A stretch of DNA of 64,000 nucleotides from Crystallibacter degradans. GTDB lineage: Bacteria > Actinomycetota > Actinomycetes > Actinomycetales > Micrococcaceae. The position numbers were made by a program, and so were the translations under genes. Shown in pieces: positions 1 to 8,395 of this stretch; positions within the stretch are counted from its first letter, which is position 1, and every line of letters begins with the position of its first letter. A model generated the notes under the pieces. That model was not told where the DNA came from, searched no databases, and saw only the letters and a program-made list of their open reading frames with translations. The stretch covers positions 124,001 to 188,000 of the forward strand of contig NZ_JABBCH010000004.1 in the NCBI RefSeq assembly GCF_012952295.1, in the 5' to 3' direction.

Positions 1-675
1 GAGCCCATCCGTGAAGCCGTGCGCCTCTCGGTCAATGAACTGGGGAAGAAGCCGCTGATCGGCTTCGCAGGTGCGCCGTTCACCCTCGCGGCCTACATGG
101 TGGAGGGCAGGCCGTCGCGTGACCACCTGGGCCCGCGGACCATGATGCACGCCGAACCGGAAACATGGCGGGCCCTCACCGACTGGGCGGCGGATGCCTC
201 CGGAAAGTTCCTGCGCGCCCAGCTAGAAGCCGGGGCCAGCGCCGGACAGCTCTTTGACTCCTGGGCCGGCTCGCTGGGCCTGGAAGACTACCGCCGCCAC
301 GTGGCGCCGGCTTCCTCCCGCGCACTGGACCACGTCCGCGACCTCGGCGTTCCGCTGGTGCACTTCGGTACCGGCACCTCCGAACTGCTGATTGCCATGC
401 GCGATGTCGGCGTCGATGTGATCGGCGTGGACTATCGTCTGCCACTGGACGAGGCCAACCGCAGGCTGGGCGGCAAGACCCCGCTGCAGGGCAACATCGA
501 CCCGGCGTTGCTGTCTGCCCCGTGGGAAGTGCTGGAACAGCACGTCCGCGAAGTACTCGCCGCCGGTGCCGCGGCTCCGGGGCACGTGGTCAACCTGGGG
601 CATGGTGTCCCGCCGGAGACAGACCCGGATGTGCTGACCCGCGTGGTCAAGCTGATCCATTCGGTGGACCTGTAG
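1..675 (+). CDS. hemE: uroporphyrinogen III decarboxylase, 5'-truncated by the window edge
   Basis: HemE decarboxylates the four acetate side chains of uroporphyrinogen III to give coproporphyrinogen III in the cytoplasm. The reading frame is open from base 1 (EPIREAVRLSVNELG...), so the true start lies upstream; 224 codons are present and roughly the first 130 residues of a usual ~350 aa enzyme are missing. Visible family motifs are GFAGAPFTLAAYM, LFDSWAG, QGNIDP and NLGHGVPP near the C-terminus. It stops with TAG two bases before the hemY start, which points to co-transcription with the heme genes that follow. Identification is firm; only the N-terminus is unseen. Confidence 0.95.
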   Translation, partial: EPIREAVRLSVNELGKKPLIGFAGAPFTLAAYMVEGRPSRDHLGPRTMMHAEPETWRALTDWAADASGKFLRAQLEAGASAGQLFDSWAGSLGLEDYRRHVAPASSRALDHVRDLGVPLVHFGTGTSELLIAMRDVGVDVIGVDYRLPLDEANRRLGGKTPLQGNIDPALLSAPWEVLEQHVREVLAAGAAAPGHVVNLGHGVPPETDPDVLTRVVKLIHSVDL

Positions 676-677
676 CC

Positions 678-2192
678 ATGCCGCACCACCAGCGTCCCGA
701 CGCCGGGTACCCGGACCGCGCTGCCTCCCGCAGCACCCCGCGCACGGGCCACCTGCCGGCCCTCAAGGCTCCCACCGCCGTCGTTGTTGGCGGCGGCGTC
801 GCCGGGCTGGTCGCCGCGCGCGAACTTGCGATGCAGGGCGTGCAGGTCACCGTGCTGGAAGCAGCCGCGGATTTCGGCGGCTGCGTGGCGCGGCACGAGG
901 TGGCGGGCTTTACGCTGGACGCCGGTGCGGAGTCCTTCGCAACACGCTCGCAGGCCGTCTCGGGACTGGCCGGGGAACTCGGACTGGGGGAGAGCATTGT
1001 GGCCCCCGACCCGGCCGGCGCGTGGGTGCAGTTGCCCGGCTCGGCCCAGCGGCTGCCCAAGACCGGGCTGCTGGGCATTCCGTCGGATCCCACCGATCCG
1101 CAGATAGTGGCGGCGATCGGCCGCAAGGCTTCCCTGCGAGCTGCGGCGGACCGCATGCTGCCGCTGGGGAACCTGCTGGGCAAAGACCAGCTGAGCCTGG
1201 GCGAACTGGTCCGCGCCCGCATGGGCAGCACCGTGCTCGAGCGGCTGGTGACCCCGGTGGTGGCCGGCGTCTATTCAGCCGATCCCGATGTGCTGGATGT
1301 GGACTCGGTTGCCCCGGGCCTGCGTGCTTCGGTGGCAACCCACGGCTCGCTGCAGGCCGCGGTAGGCGCCATGCGCAAAGCGGCCCCGGCGGGCTCAGCG
1401 GTGGCCGGAATAGCGGGCGGCATGGGCCGGCTGACCGAGGCCTTGCTGGCCGATCTGAAACGGCGCAAAGTCCAGTTGCGCGCCTCCTCGCCGGTTAAAA
1501 CAATTGCAAAGCACGACGGCGGCTGGCGGGTCGCATCCGCGGACGGGACCTTTGACTCTGCCGGGCTGGTGATGGCGGCGGACGGCGTCTCCGCGGTGAC
1601 GCTGCTGCAGGAATCCATCCCCGGGATCGCTGACCTGAAGCCTGCCCCAGGGCCCTCGGTGGCACTGGTGACGCTGGTGGTAGACCAGCCGGAGCTGGAT
1701 GCCAAGCCGCGCGGCACCGGGCTGCTGGTAGCGCCGGGGGTCGAAGGTATCAAGGCGAAGGCGCTCACGCATGCCACGGCCAAGTGGCCCTGGCTCGCGG
1801 ACGAAACCGGCCCGGGCAGCCACGTGCTGCGCCTGTCCTACGGCAGGGCGGTTGGACAGGCGGGTACCGCGGAAGACTTCACCGGCTGGCCCGACGAGAA
1901 GCTGTACCGCCAGGCGCTGAGCGATGCCACGGCGCTGATGGACACTCCGATCACCGATCCGGATGTGCTGGGCTGGAAGGTGGTCCGGTGGGTGGGCGCG
2001 CTGCCGTCCGCCACCGTGGGACATCGGGACAGGGTGGCCCAAGTGCGTGAGCTTGCTGCCGACGGGAGCCACCTGCAGCTGACCGGTGCCTGGCTGGCCG
2101 GAACAGGGCTGGTGGCCGTGGTGGCCGACAGCCGGACCCGCGCACGCCAGCTCGCGGCAGAACTGAAAGCCGCGGCGCCGTCGTCGTCCTGA
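678..2192 (+). CDS. hemY: coproporphyrinogen III oxidase (HemY/CgoX type)
   Basis: 504 aa flavoprotein. The N-terminal FAD-binding stretch VVVGGGVAGLVAARELA, followed by VLEAAADFGG, is typical of the protoporphyrinogen-oxidase/monoamine-oxidase fold. In Gram-positive bacteria that carry HemQ, this enzyme oxidises coproporphyrinogen III to coproporphyrin III; that substrate is inferred from the neighbouring hemQ and hemH. I chose ATG 678 because it follows the hemE stop by two bases. The frame stays open 52 codons further upstream, but those overlap hemE. The protein begins with about 30 poorly conserved residues before the FAD motif. Confidence 0.93.
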   Translation: MPHHQRPDAGYPDRAASRSTPRTGHLPALKAPTAVVVGGGVAGLVAARELAMQGVQVTVLEAAADFGGCVARHEVAGFTLDAGAESFATRSQAVSGLAGELGLGESIVAPDPAGAWVQLPGSAQRLPKTGLLGIPSDPTDPQIVAAIGRKASLRAAADRMLPLGNLLGKDQLSLGELVRARMGSTVLERLVTPVVAGVYSADPDVLDVDSVAPGLRASVATHGSLQAAVGAMRKAAPAGSAVAGIAGGMGRLTEALLADLKRRKVQLRASSPVKTIAKHDGGWRVASADGTFDSAGLVMAADGVSAVTLLQESIPGIADLKPAPGPSVALVTLVVDQPELDAKPRGTGLLVAPGVEGIKAKALTHATAKWPWLADETGPGSHVLRLSYGRAVGQAGTAEDFTGWPDEKLYRQALSDATALMDTPITDPDVLGWKVVRWVGALPSATVGHRDRVAQVRELAADGSHLQLTGAWLAGTGLVAVVADSRTRARQLAAELKAAAPSSS

Positions 2193-2195
2193 ATT

Positions 2196-2216
2196 TCTTC
2201 TACAATGGGTAGAAGA
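2196..2216. promoter_or_regulatory. perfect inverted repeat over a predicted hemQ promoter
   Basis: TCTTCTAC (2196-2203) and GTAGAAGA (2209-2216) are exact reverse complements around a 5-base spacer. The repeat lies in the 67-base gap between hemY and hemQ. It covers a TACAAT hexamer (2201-2206) that would serve as a -10 element about 54 bases before the hemQ ATG; no good -35 is visible. Either an operator or a short RNA hairpin is possible; the binding protein is unknown. Confidence 0.5.
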
Positions 2217-2259
2217 TCCGTTTTCGACTAATAACTACTGAAGAAGGCAGACTGTAAGC

Positions 2260-2967
2260 ATGAGTGAAACGTCCACGTCCGGATCCGCCAACGCCGTCGA
2301 AACCCCGGGCGAAGAAGAGCTTTTCTACACCCTCTGGACCGTGTTCAAGCGGTCCGGTGCGGACATTGCGGACTCCGCCGTTGCCGACTTCGAATCCGCC
2401 GTCGCCCGCCTCGGCGATGCCGGCGTGACCCTGCGCGGCGCCTACGACGTCTCCGCCATGCGCGAAGACGCCGATGTCATGATCTGGCTCCATGGCTCCA
2501 AGCCGGATGAGCTGCAGGCGGCCGTGCGCACCATCCGCCGCACCGCGCTGTTCGAAGAGGCGGACATCGTCTGGTCCGCCATGGGTGTCCACCGCGACGC
2601 GGAGTTCACCAAGAACCACTCGCCGTCCTTCGCGCTCGGCAAGGAACCCGAAGCCTGGCTCTGCGTCTACCCGTTTGTGCGCTCCTACGAGTGGTACCTG
2701 CTCCCGGCCGAGGAGCGCGGCAAGATGCTGCGCGACCACGGCATGCTCGGCCGCGATTTCCCGCAGGTGCTCGCCAACACCGTGGCGTCCTTCGCTCTGG
2801 GCGACTGGGAATGGATCCTGGGCCTGGAAGCACCGGAACTGATCGACCTGGTCGACCTGATGCGGCACCTGCGCTACACCGACGCCCGCAACCACGTCCG
2901 AGAGGAAATCCCGTTCTACACCGGCCGCCGCATCAGCCCCGCCGAGATTGCCGAGGTACTACGGTGA
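2260..2967 (+). CDS. hemQ: coproheme decarboxylase (HemQ/ChdC)
   Basis: 235 aa member of the chlorite-dismutase-like family. It catalyses the last step of the coproporphyrin route, decarboxylating two propionates of coproheme to give heme b with peroxide. The core motif CVYPFVRSYEWYLLP contains Tyr137. Tyr137, His120 and His160 sit at a constant +2 offset from the catalytic Tyr135, second-shell His118 and proximal His158 that I recall for the Corynebacterium diphtheriae enzyme. The start ATG is preceded by GAAGAAGG. The first 18 residues are Ser/Thr-rich and probably disordered. The stop overlaps the hemH start as GTGA. This is an actinobacterial-clade ChdC. Confidence 0.96.
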   Translation: MSETSTSGSANAVETPGEEELFYTLWTVFKRSGADIADSAVADFESAVARLGDAGVTLRGAYDVSAMREDADVMIWLHGSKPDELQAAVRTIRRTALFEEADIVWSAMGVHRDAEFTKNHSPSFALGKEPEAWLCVYPFVRSYEWYLLPAEERGKMLRDHGMLGRDFPQVLANTVASFALGDWEWILGLEAPELIDLVDLMRHLRYTDARNHVREEIPFYTGRRISPAEIAEVLR

Positions 2968-4163
2968 CCACCGCCGAAACAAACTTCGATCCGCGCGCGG
3001 GTGTGGACGAAAACGGCAGGATGGCGCCGAAGAACTACGATGCCATCATCCTGGCGTCCTTCGGCGGCCCCGAGGGCCAGGAAGACGTCATCCCGTTCCT
3101 GCGCAATGTCACCCGCGGGCGCGGCATCCCCGATGAGCGGCTCGAAGAGGTGTCCCACCACTACCGCGCCAACGGCGGCATCAGCCCGATCAACGCCCAG
3201 AACCGGGCGCTCAAGGCGGCCATGGAGGCCGAACTGGCCAGCCGCGGGATCGACCTACCCGTGCTTTGGGGCAACCGGAACTGGGCGCCCTTCATCGCCG
3301 ATACCTTCCGCGAAGCGTACGACGCCGGCCACCGCCGCGTGCTGGCCGTCACCACCAGCGCCTACTCCTGCTACTCCAGCTGCCGCCAGTACCGCGAGGA
3401 CTTCGGCGTGGCGCTGGTGGAGACCGGGCTGGAAGGCAAGCTGGAAGTGGACAAGGTCCGCCAGTACTTCGACCACCCGGGCTTCGTGGAGCCGTTCGTC
3501 GAGGGCGTCGCCGAGGGGCTCGCCGCGGTGCGCGCCGACCTCGCCGCCAAGGGCGAGCCGGACGCGCCGGTGCACATCATGTTCGCTACCCACTCCATTC
3601 CCATGGGGGACGCCGAGGCGGCCGGGCCGCGCTTGGCTGATGGCGCCGAGTACGACGGCGGCAGCGCTTACGTTGCGCAGCACTTGGCTACCGGCCAGGC
3701 CGTGCTGGACCGGATTCCGGAAGCCGCCGGCGTCGCACATTCGCTGGTCTACCAGTCCCGGTCCGGGGCGCCGCATGTGCCCTGGCTGGAACCGGACATC
3801 AACGATGCCCTCGAAGAGCTGGCCACGCAGGGCGTGAAGGGCGTAGTCATTGTCCCGCTGGGCTTTGTCAGCGACCATATGGAAGTGATCTGGGACCTGG
3901 ACACCGAGGCGCTGGAGACCTGCCGCAAGCTCGGCCTCGCCGCCGCCCGCGTGCCGACTCCGGGCGTGCACAAGAAGTTCGTTGCCGGCCTGGTCGACCT
4001 GGTCTGCGAACGGACCGCCGAGAACACCATTGCCGAACGCGCCGCCACCACCAAGCTGGGGCCGTGGATGGATGTGTGTTTCCCCAACTGCTGCACCAAC
4101 CGCCGCGGCGAAAAACCCACGGTTGCCGGCATGGATTCCACCGTAGGAGTACCCGCACCGTGA
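2964..4163 (+). CDS. hemH: coproporphyrin ferrochelatase
   Basis: 399 aa class-I ferrochelatase, called CpfC in the coproporphyrin pathway, inserting Fe2+ into coproporphyrin III. It shows LASFGGPEGQEDVIPFL near the N-terminus, WGNRNWAPFI, and ATHSIPMGD carrying the conserved metal-insertion His. The start GTG at 2964 overlaps the hemQ stop by four bases. The N-terminal extension up to MAPKNYDAIIL is about 19 residues; an internal ATG at 3021 is the alternative start. Cysteines cluster in SCYSSCRQY and in VCFPNCC at the C-terminus, consistent with the [2Fe-2S] cluster reported for several actinobacterial ferrochelatases. The cluster is inference. Confidence 0.94.
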   Translation: MTTAETNFDPRAGVDENGRMAPKNYDAIILASFGGPEGQEDVIPFLRNVTRGRGIPDERLEEVSHHYRANGGISPINAQNRALKAAMEAELASRGIDLPVLWGNRNWAPFIADTFREAYDAGHRRVLAVTTSAYSCYSSCRQYREDFGVALVETGLEGKLEVDKVRQYFDHPGFVEPFVEGVAEGLAAVRADLAAKGEPDAPVHIMFATHSIPMGDAEAAGPRLADGAEYDGGSAYVAQHLATGQAVLDRIPEAAGVAHSLVYQSRSGAPHVPWLEPDINDALEELATQGVKGVVIVPLGFVSDHMEVIWDLDTEALETCRKLGLAAARVPTPGVHKKFVAGLVDLVCERTAENTIAERAATTKLGPWMDVCFPNCCTNRRGEKPTVAGMDSTVGVPAP

Positions 4164-5131
4164 CAAGCACTGTCCGCATAGGAACCCGGGGCAGCGCCCT
4201 GGCCGTCACCCAGACCACAACCGTGGCCGAAGCCCTTGCCGCATCCGGCGGGGTGGACTACGAGCTGGTCCGGATCAAGACCGAGGGCGACATTCTGAAG
4301 GGTTCGCTGGCCCAGATCGGCGGCACCGGCGTTTTCGTTGCGGCCCTGCGCGAGGCCCTGCTCGATGACCGCTGCGATGTGGCCGTGCATTCGCTCAAGG
4401 ATCTGCCCACCGGCGCGGCCGATGGGCTCCAGATCGCGGCGTATCCGGCACGCGTCGATGTGCGGGATGCGCTGTGTGCCCGGGACGGACTGACCCTGAC
4501 CGAGCTGCCCGCCGGCGCGAAGGTCGGCACCGGTTCCCCGCGCCGCGCCGCCCAGCTGCGCGCTGCCCGGCCGGACCTGCAGGTCATCGATATCCGCGGC
4601 AATGTGGAAACCCGGCTCGGCCGCGTCCGGGGGATGCACGGCCCCGAGGTCATCGAGGGTAAAAAAGGCGACCTCGACGGGGTGGTCCTTGCAGCCGCAG
4701 GCCTCAGCCGGCTGGGCCGGACCGAGACCATCACCGAACTGCTGGATCCGGCCGTCATGCTGCCGGCCCCTGGACAGGGCTCGCTGGCCGTGGAGTGCCG
4801 TACAGCCGACGCCGCGGACGGGAGCGCGCTGGCCAAGGCGATGCAGGATTACGACGACGAGGCCACCCGCCTCTCGGTGACCGCCGAACGTGCGCTGCTG
4901 GCCCGGCTTGAGGCGGGCTGCAGTGCGCCCATCGGTGCGCTGGCGACGCTGGCCGGGGGTGTGCTCCGGCTCGAAGCGGTAGTGTGCCGGCCGGACGGAA
5001 GCCGCCTGCTGCGCAGCAGCCTGGAGACCAACAGCCCGGACATGGAAGCCGCGGCAAGCCTGGGAGCCCGGTTGGCCGAGGACCTGCTGGCCCAGGGAGC
5101 CGGAGAACTGACCCCCTTGGCAGGCAGCTGA
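4160..5131 (+). CDS. hemC: hydroxymethylbilane synthase (porphobilinogen deaminase)
   Basis: 323 aa. It polymerises four porphobilinogens into hydroxymethylbilane. RIGTRGSALAVTQT opens the protein, HSLKDLPT contains the catalytic aspartate, and KVGTGSPRRAAQL follows. The dipyrromethane-cofactor cysteine is Cys254 in LEAGCSAPIGALA. The GTG start at 4160 overlaps the hemH stop by four bases, so translation is probably coupled. Length is close to the usual 310-320 aa. It is followed two bases later by hemD. Confidence 0.96.
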   Translation: MTSTVRIGTRGSALAVTQTTTVAEALAASGGVDYELVRIKTEGDILKGSLAQIGGTGVFVAALREALLDDRCDVAVHSLKDLPTGAADGLQIAAYPARVDVRDALCARDGLTLTELPAGAKVGTGSPRRAAQLRAARPDLQVIDIRGNVETRLGRVRGMHGPEVIEGKKGDLDGVVLAAAGLSRLGRTETITELLDPAVMLPAPGQGSLAVECRTADAADGSALAKAMQDYDDEATRLSVTAERALLARLEAGCSAPIGALATLAGGVLRLEAVVCRPDGSRLLRSSLETNSPDMEAAASLGARLAEDLLAQGAGELTPLAGS

Positions 5132-5133
5132 GC

Positions 5134-6069
5134 ATGCCCCTGCTGCGGCCGCGAGGCAACCCCGGGAGTCCGCTCGCCGGGCTGGTAGTGGTGCTGCCGC
5201 GCAGTGCCGACCGCGCAGGTGCCATGGTGGCCGAGCTGTCCGGCAGAGGCGCCGAACCGAAACTGATGCCGCTGATCGACTTCGAGGAACCCGAGTCCAG
5301 CCGTGAACTGGACGAAGCGCTGCGCATGCTGGGCCAGGGCCGCTTCGAGTGGATGGTCGTCACCAGCATCACCACCGTGCGGGCGCTGAAGCAGCGGGCA
5401 GCCGCACTCGGCACCACACTGAAGGCGCTGTCCGGTGACACCAAGATCGCGGCCGTCGGGTCGGGTACGGCTTCGGCCCTGGAAGCGGAGGGCCTGCAGG
5501 TTGACCTTGTTCCCGAAGGCACCATGGACGCCGTCGGACTGGTGGCGGACTGGCCCCGGCCGGGCGAACCCCGTCCGGAAACGGCATTGCGTACCAACGT
5601 CTTCCTGCCGCAGGCGGACATCGCGGCGGACACCATTTTCGAGGGCCTGATGGATAAGGGCTGGCAGGTGCTGCCTGTGGTTGCCTACCACACGGTGGAC
5701 TATCCGGCCCGGCCGGAGCGGCGCCTGACCGCTGTGCTGGAGTCCGTTTCTCCTGCCCTCGCCGGGGCAGACCAGGAACCCATGACGGTGGAAGAATTCA
5801 ACCGCGGCGTCGCCGAAAAGGCGATTCACGCTGTCGTTCTCACGTCTCCGAGCGTGGCCCGCCGGCTGCATCAGCTCTCGCCCGAGCTGCCGCCAAATGT
5901 GCTGCTGATAGCCATCGGCAACAGCACCGCGAAGGAAGCCGGATTGCTCGGTCTGGACATCGCCGCGACCGCCACCGCACCGACGCCGGCCGGGATCGCG
6001 GACGCGCTGACCGAGGCCCTCAAGACCCGCACCGCACCAAAGCCGAAGGATGATGATGAGCTTTCCTAG
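5134..6069 (+). CDS. hemD: uroporphyrinogen-III synthase
   Basis: 311 aa. HemD cyclises hydroxymethylbilane to uroporphyrinogen III with inversion of ring D. This family is poorly conserved, so the call rests on position between hemC and hemB and on the two-lobe pattern: VVLPRSADRAGAMVAELSGRG at the start, WMVVTSITTVRAL in the first lobe, and HAVVLTSPSVARRL plus LIAIGNSTAKEA in the second. ATG 5134 follows the hemC stop by two bases. The last 14 bases overlap the favoured hemB start. An insertion around residues 205-225 (PALAGADQEPMTVEEF) is longer than in many homologues. Confidence 0.88.
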   Translation: MPLLRPRGNPGSPLAGLVVVLPRSADRAGAMVAELSGRGAEPKLMPLIDFEEPESSRELDEALRMLGQGRFEWMVVTSITTVRALKQRAAALGTTLKALSGDTKIAAVGSGTASALEAEGLQVDLVPEGTMDAVGLVADWPRPGEPRPETALRTNVFLPQADIAADTIFEGLMDKGWQVLPVVAYHTVDYPARPERRLTAVLESVSPALAGADQEPMTVEEFNRGVAEKAIHAVVLTSPSVARRLHQLSPELPPNVLLIAIGNSTAKEAGLLGLDIAATATAPTPAGIADALTEALKTRTAPKPKDDDELS

Positions 6070-7039
6070 CCACCGACCGCGCCGACTCCGTGCCACCGCA
6101 GCCTTGCGCAAACTCACCGCTGAAGTGCGGATCGAGCACTCGCAGCTGATTCTGCCGGCGTTTATCCGCGAGGGCATCTCCGAGCCGGCGCCGCTGCAGT
6201 CCATGCCCGGCGTCGTCCAGCACACCACAGATTCCCTCAAGCGGGCCGCGGCCGAAGCGGTGGAACTTGGCCTCGGCGGCATTATGCTCTTCGGCGTGCC
6301 GGCCGCCCGCGACGCCTCCGGCAGCGCAGGCGTGGACCCGGACGGCGTGCTGAACAAGGCCATCGCAGATGTGAAGGCCGAGGTAGGCAACGATCTGGTG
6401 GTTATGAGCGACGTTTGCCTCGACGAGTTCACGGACCACGGCCACTGCGGTGTCCTGACCCCGGATGGGGCGGTGGACAATGACGCCACGCTGGAGATCT
6501 ACGCGCGGATGGCCGTGATCCAGGCACAATCCGGCGCCGACGTCCTGGGCCCCTCCGGCATGATGGACGGCCAGGTCGCCGTGATCCGCCAGGCCCTCGA
6601 CGAGGCAGGCCTGAAGGACACCGCGGTGCTGGCCTACGCGGCCAAGTACACGTCTGCCTTCTACGGACCTTTCCGCGAGGCAGTGGATTCGCAGCTGAGC
6701 GGTGACCGGAAGACCTACCAGATGGATCCGGCAAACCGCCGCGAGGCCCTGCTTGAGGTCGAACTGGATCTCGATGAGGGCGCGGACATGGTGATGGTCA
6801 AGCCCGCCATGAGCTACCTGGACATCGTGGCCGATGTTGCGGCCATGTCGCCGGTACCGGTAGCCGCCTACCAGATTTCGGGTGAATACGCGATGATCGA
6901 GGCCGCGGCAGCCAATGGCTGGATCGACCGCAAGCCCGCCATCCTCGAGTCCGTGCTGGGCATCCGGAGGGCCGGGGCGGATATGGTGTTGACATACTGG
7001 GCTACAGAAATTGCCCGCTGGCTGAAGGAAAGCAACTAA
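6056..7039 (+). CDS. hemB: delta-aminolevulinic acid dehydratase (porphobilinogen synthase)
   Basis: 327 aa. It condenses two 5-aminolevulinate molecules to porphobilinogen. The Schiff-base lysines are Lys197 in YAAKYTSAFYGPFR and Lys249 in MVMVKPAMSYLDI. The metal loop reads DVCLDEFTDHGHCG, keeping the first and third cysteines but with Asp in place of the middle Cys of fully zinc-type enzymes. Three ATGs stand in tandem at 6050, 6053 and 6056. I chose the third because the GAAGGA ribosome site (6045-6050) is then five bases away and MSFP... is the usual family start. Confidence 0.95.
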   Translation: MSFPSHRPRRLRATAALRKLTAEVRIEHSQLILPAFIREGISEPAPLQSMPGVVQHTTDSLKRAAAEAVELGLGGIMLFGVPAARDASGSAGVDPDGVLNKAIADVKAEVGNDLVVMSDVCLDEFTDHGHCGVLTPDGAVDNDATLEIYARMAVIQAQSGADVLGPSGMMDGQVAVIRQALDEAGLKDTAVLAYAAKYTSAFYGPFREAVDSQLSGDRKTYQMDPANRREALLEVELDLDEGADMVMVKPAMSYLDIVADVAAMSPVPVAAYQISGEYAMIEAAAANGWIDRKPAILESVLGIRRAGADMVLTYWATEIARWLKESN

Positions 7040-7042
7040 GGA

Positions 7043-8368
7043 ATGACTAGCTCTGAAGAACTGTTCGAACGCGCGCGCCATCTGATGCCCGGGGGAGTGA
7101 ACTCGCCCGTGCGGGCCTTCGGATCCGTGGGCGGGACGCCGCGCTTCATGGTCTCCGCCAAGGGGCCCTACCTCACCGACGCCGACGGCCGCGAGTACGT
7201 TGACCTGGTTTGCTCCTGGGGGCCTGCTCTGGTGGGCCACGCCCATCCCGAGGTGCTGGCCGCCGTCCACGCGGCGGTGGACCGCGGCCTGTCCTTCGGC
7301 GCGTCCACGCCCGCCGAAGCCGAACTGGCGGCCATTGTGATGGAGCGGGTTTCCGCCGTCGAGCGGCTGCGCATGGTATCCACGGGCACCGAGGCCACCA
7401 TGACTGCCGTGCGGCTGGCCCGCGGCTTTACCGGCCGCAACCTGATCATCAAGTTCGCCGGCTGCTACCACGGCCATTTGGACGGACTGCTGGCGGCCGC
7501 CGGATCGGGTCTTGCCACGCTGGCGCTGCCCGGCTCTGCCGGTGTCACCGAGGCTACTGCTGCCGAGACGCTGGTCCTGCCTTACAACGATCTGGCCGCG
7601 GTTGAAGCCGCGTTCGAAACCCACGGTCCCAACATCGCCGCGGTGATCACCGAAGCTGCACCCGCCAATATGGGTGTTGTGGAACCAGGCGCAGGCTTCA
7701 ACGCCGCACTTTCCCGGATCACCGCACAGCACGGCGCCTTGCTCATTCTGGACGAGGTTCTGACCGGCTTCCGGACCGGCTATGCAGGCTACTGGGGACT
7801 GACCGGAGGAGCCGAGGGAACGGACGCTCCGTTCACGCCGGACCTGCTGACCTTCGGCAAGGTCATCGGCGGCGGTATGCCGGTGGCAGCATTGGGCGGC
7901 CGGGCCGAGGTTATGGATTATCTTGCCCCGGTGGGGCCGGTCTACCAGGCCGGCACGCTGTCCGGAAATCCGATCGCGATGGCGGCCGGGGTGGCCACTC
8001 TGACCGCGGCCACGCCCGAGGTCTACGCCGGGATCGACAGGCGGTCCCTGGAATTGTCCGGCGCGGTCTCCGCCGCGCTGGGCGAAGCAGGCGTGGACCA
8101 CAGCATCCAGCGTGCCGGTAACCTCTTCAGCGTGGCCTTCGGAACCTCGGCTAACGGAGTCCACAACTACGAGGACGCCCAAGGGCAGGAAGCTTTCCGG
8201 TACGCACCGTTCTTCCATTCCATGCTGGATTCCGGCGTTTACCTGCCGCCGTCGGTCTTCGAAGCGTGGTTCCTTTCCGCGGCGCATGACGACAAGGCCA
8301 TGGACCGGATTTACGCTGCCCTTCCGGCGGCAGCCAAGGCGGCGGCCGCGGCCTCACCTGGAGCCTGA
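7043..8368 (+). CDS. hemL: glutamate-1-semialdehyde 2,1-aminomutase
   Basis: 441 aa PLP enzyme converting glutamate-1-semialdehyde to 5-aminolevulinate, the C5-pathway precursor supply. Family motifs: [17 protein letters not shown] at the N-terminus, [41 protein letters not shown], and the PLP lysine Lys273 in [17 protein letters not shown]. It starts three bases after hemB with an AAGGA beside the ATG. It is the last heme gene of the run; hemA is not in the window. The C-terminal 12 residues are an Ala-rich tail. Confidence 0.96.
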   Translation: MTSSEELFERARHLMPGGVNSPVRAFGSVGGTPRFMVSAKGPYLTDADGREYVDLVCSWGPALVGHAHPEVLAAVHAAVDRGLSFGASTPAEAELAAIVMERVSAVERLRMVSTGTEATMTAVRLARGFTGRNLIIKFAGCYHGHLDGLLAAAGSGLATLALPGSAGVTEATAAETLVLPYNDLAAVEAAFETHGPNIAAVITEAAPANMGVVEPGAGFNAALSRITAQHGALLILDEVLTGFRTGYAGYWGLTGGAEGTDAPFTPDLLTFGKVIGGGMPVAALGGRAEVMDYLAPVGPVYQAGTLSGNPIAMAAGVATLTAATPEVYAGIDRRSLELSGAVSAALGEAGVDHSIQRAGNLFSVAFGTSANGVHNYEDAQGQEAFRYAPFFHSMLDSGVYLPPSVFEAWFLSAAHDDKAMDRIYAALPAAAKAAAAASPGA

Positions 8369-8395
8369 TTTCCAACCACTTCAAGGAGCATGTTG

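Noticed and set aside
522-677. 52-codon upstream extension of hemY
   Set aside because: It runs inside the hemE coding sequence and is not hemY-like; ATG 678 after the hemE stop is the natural start.
6020-8287. 755-codon open frame on the minus strand opposite hemB and hemL
   Set aside because: It is the reverse shadow of two well-identified heme genes. High GC makes antisense frames long, and its translation has no recognisable domain.
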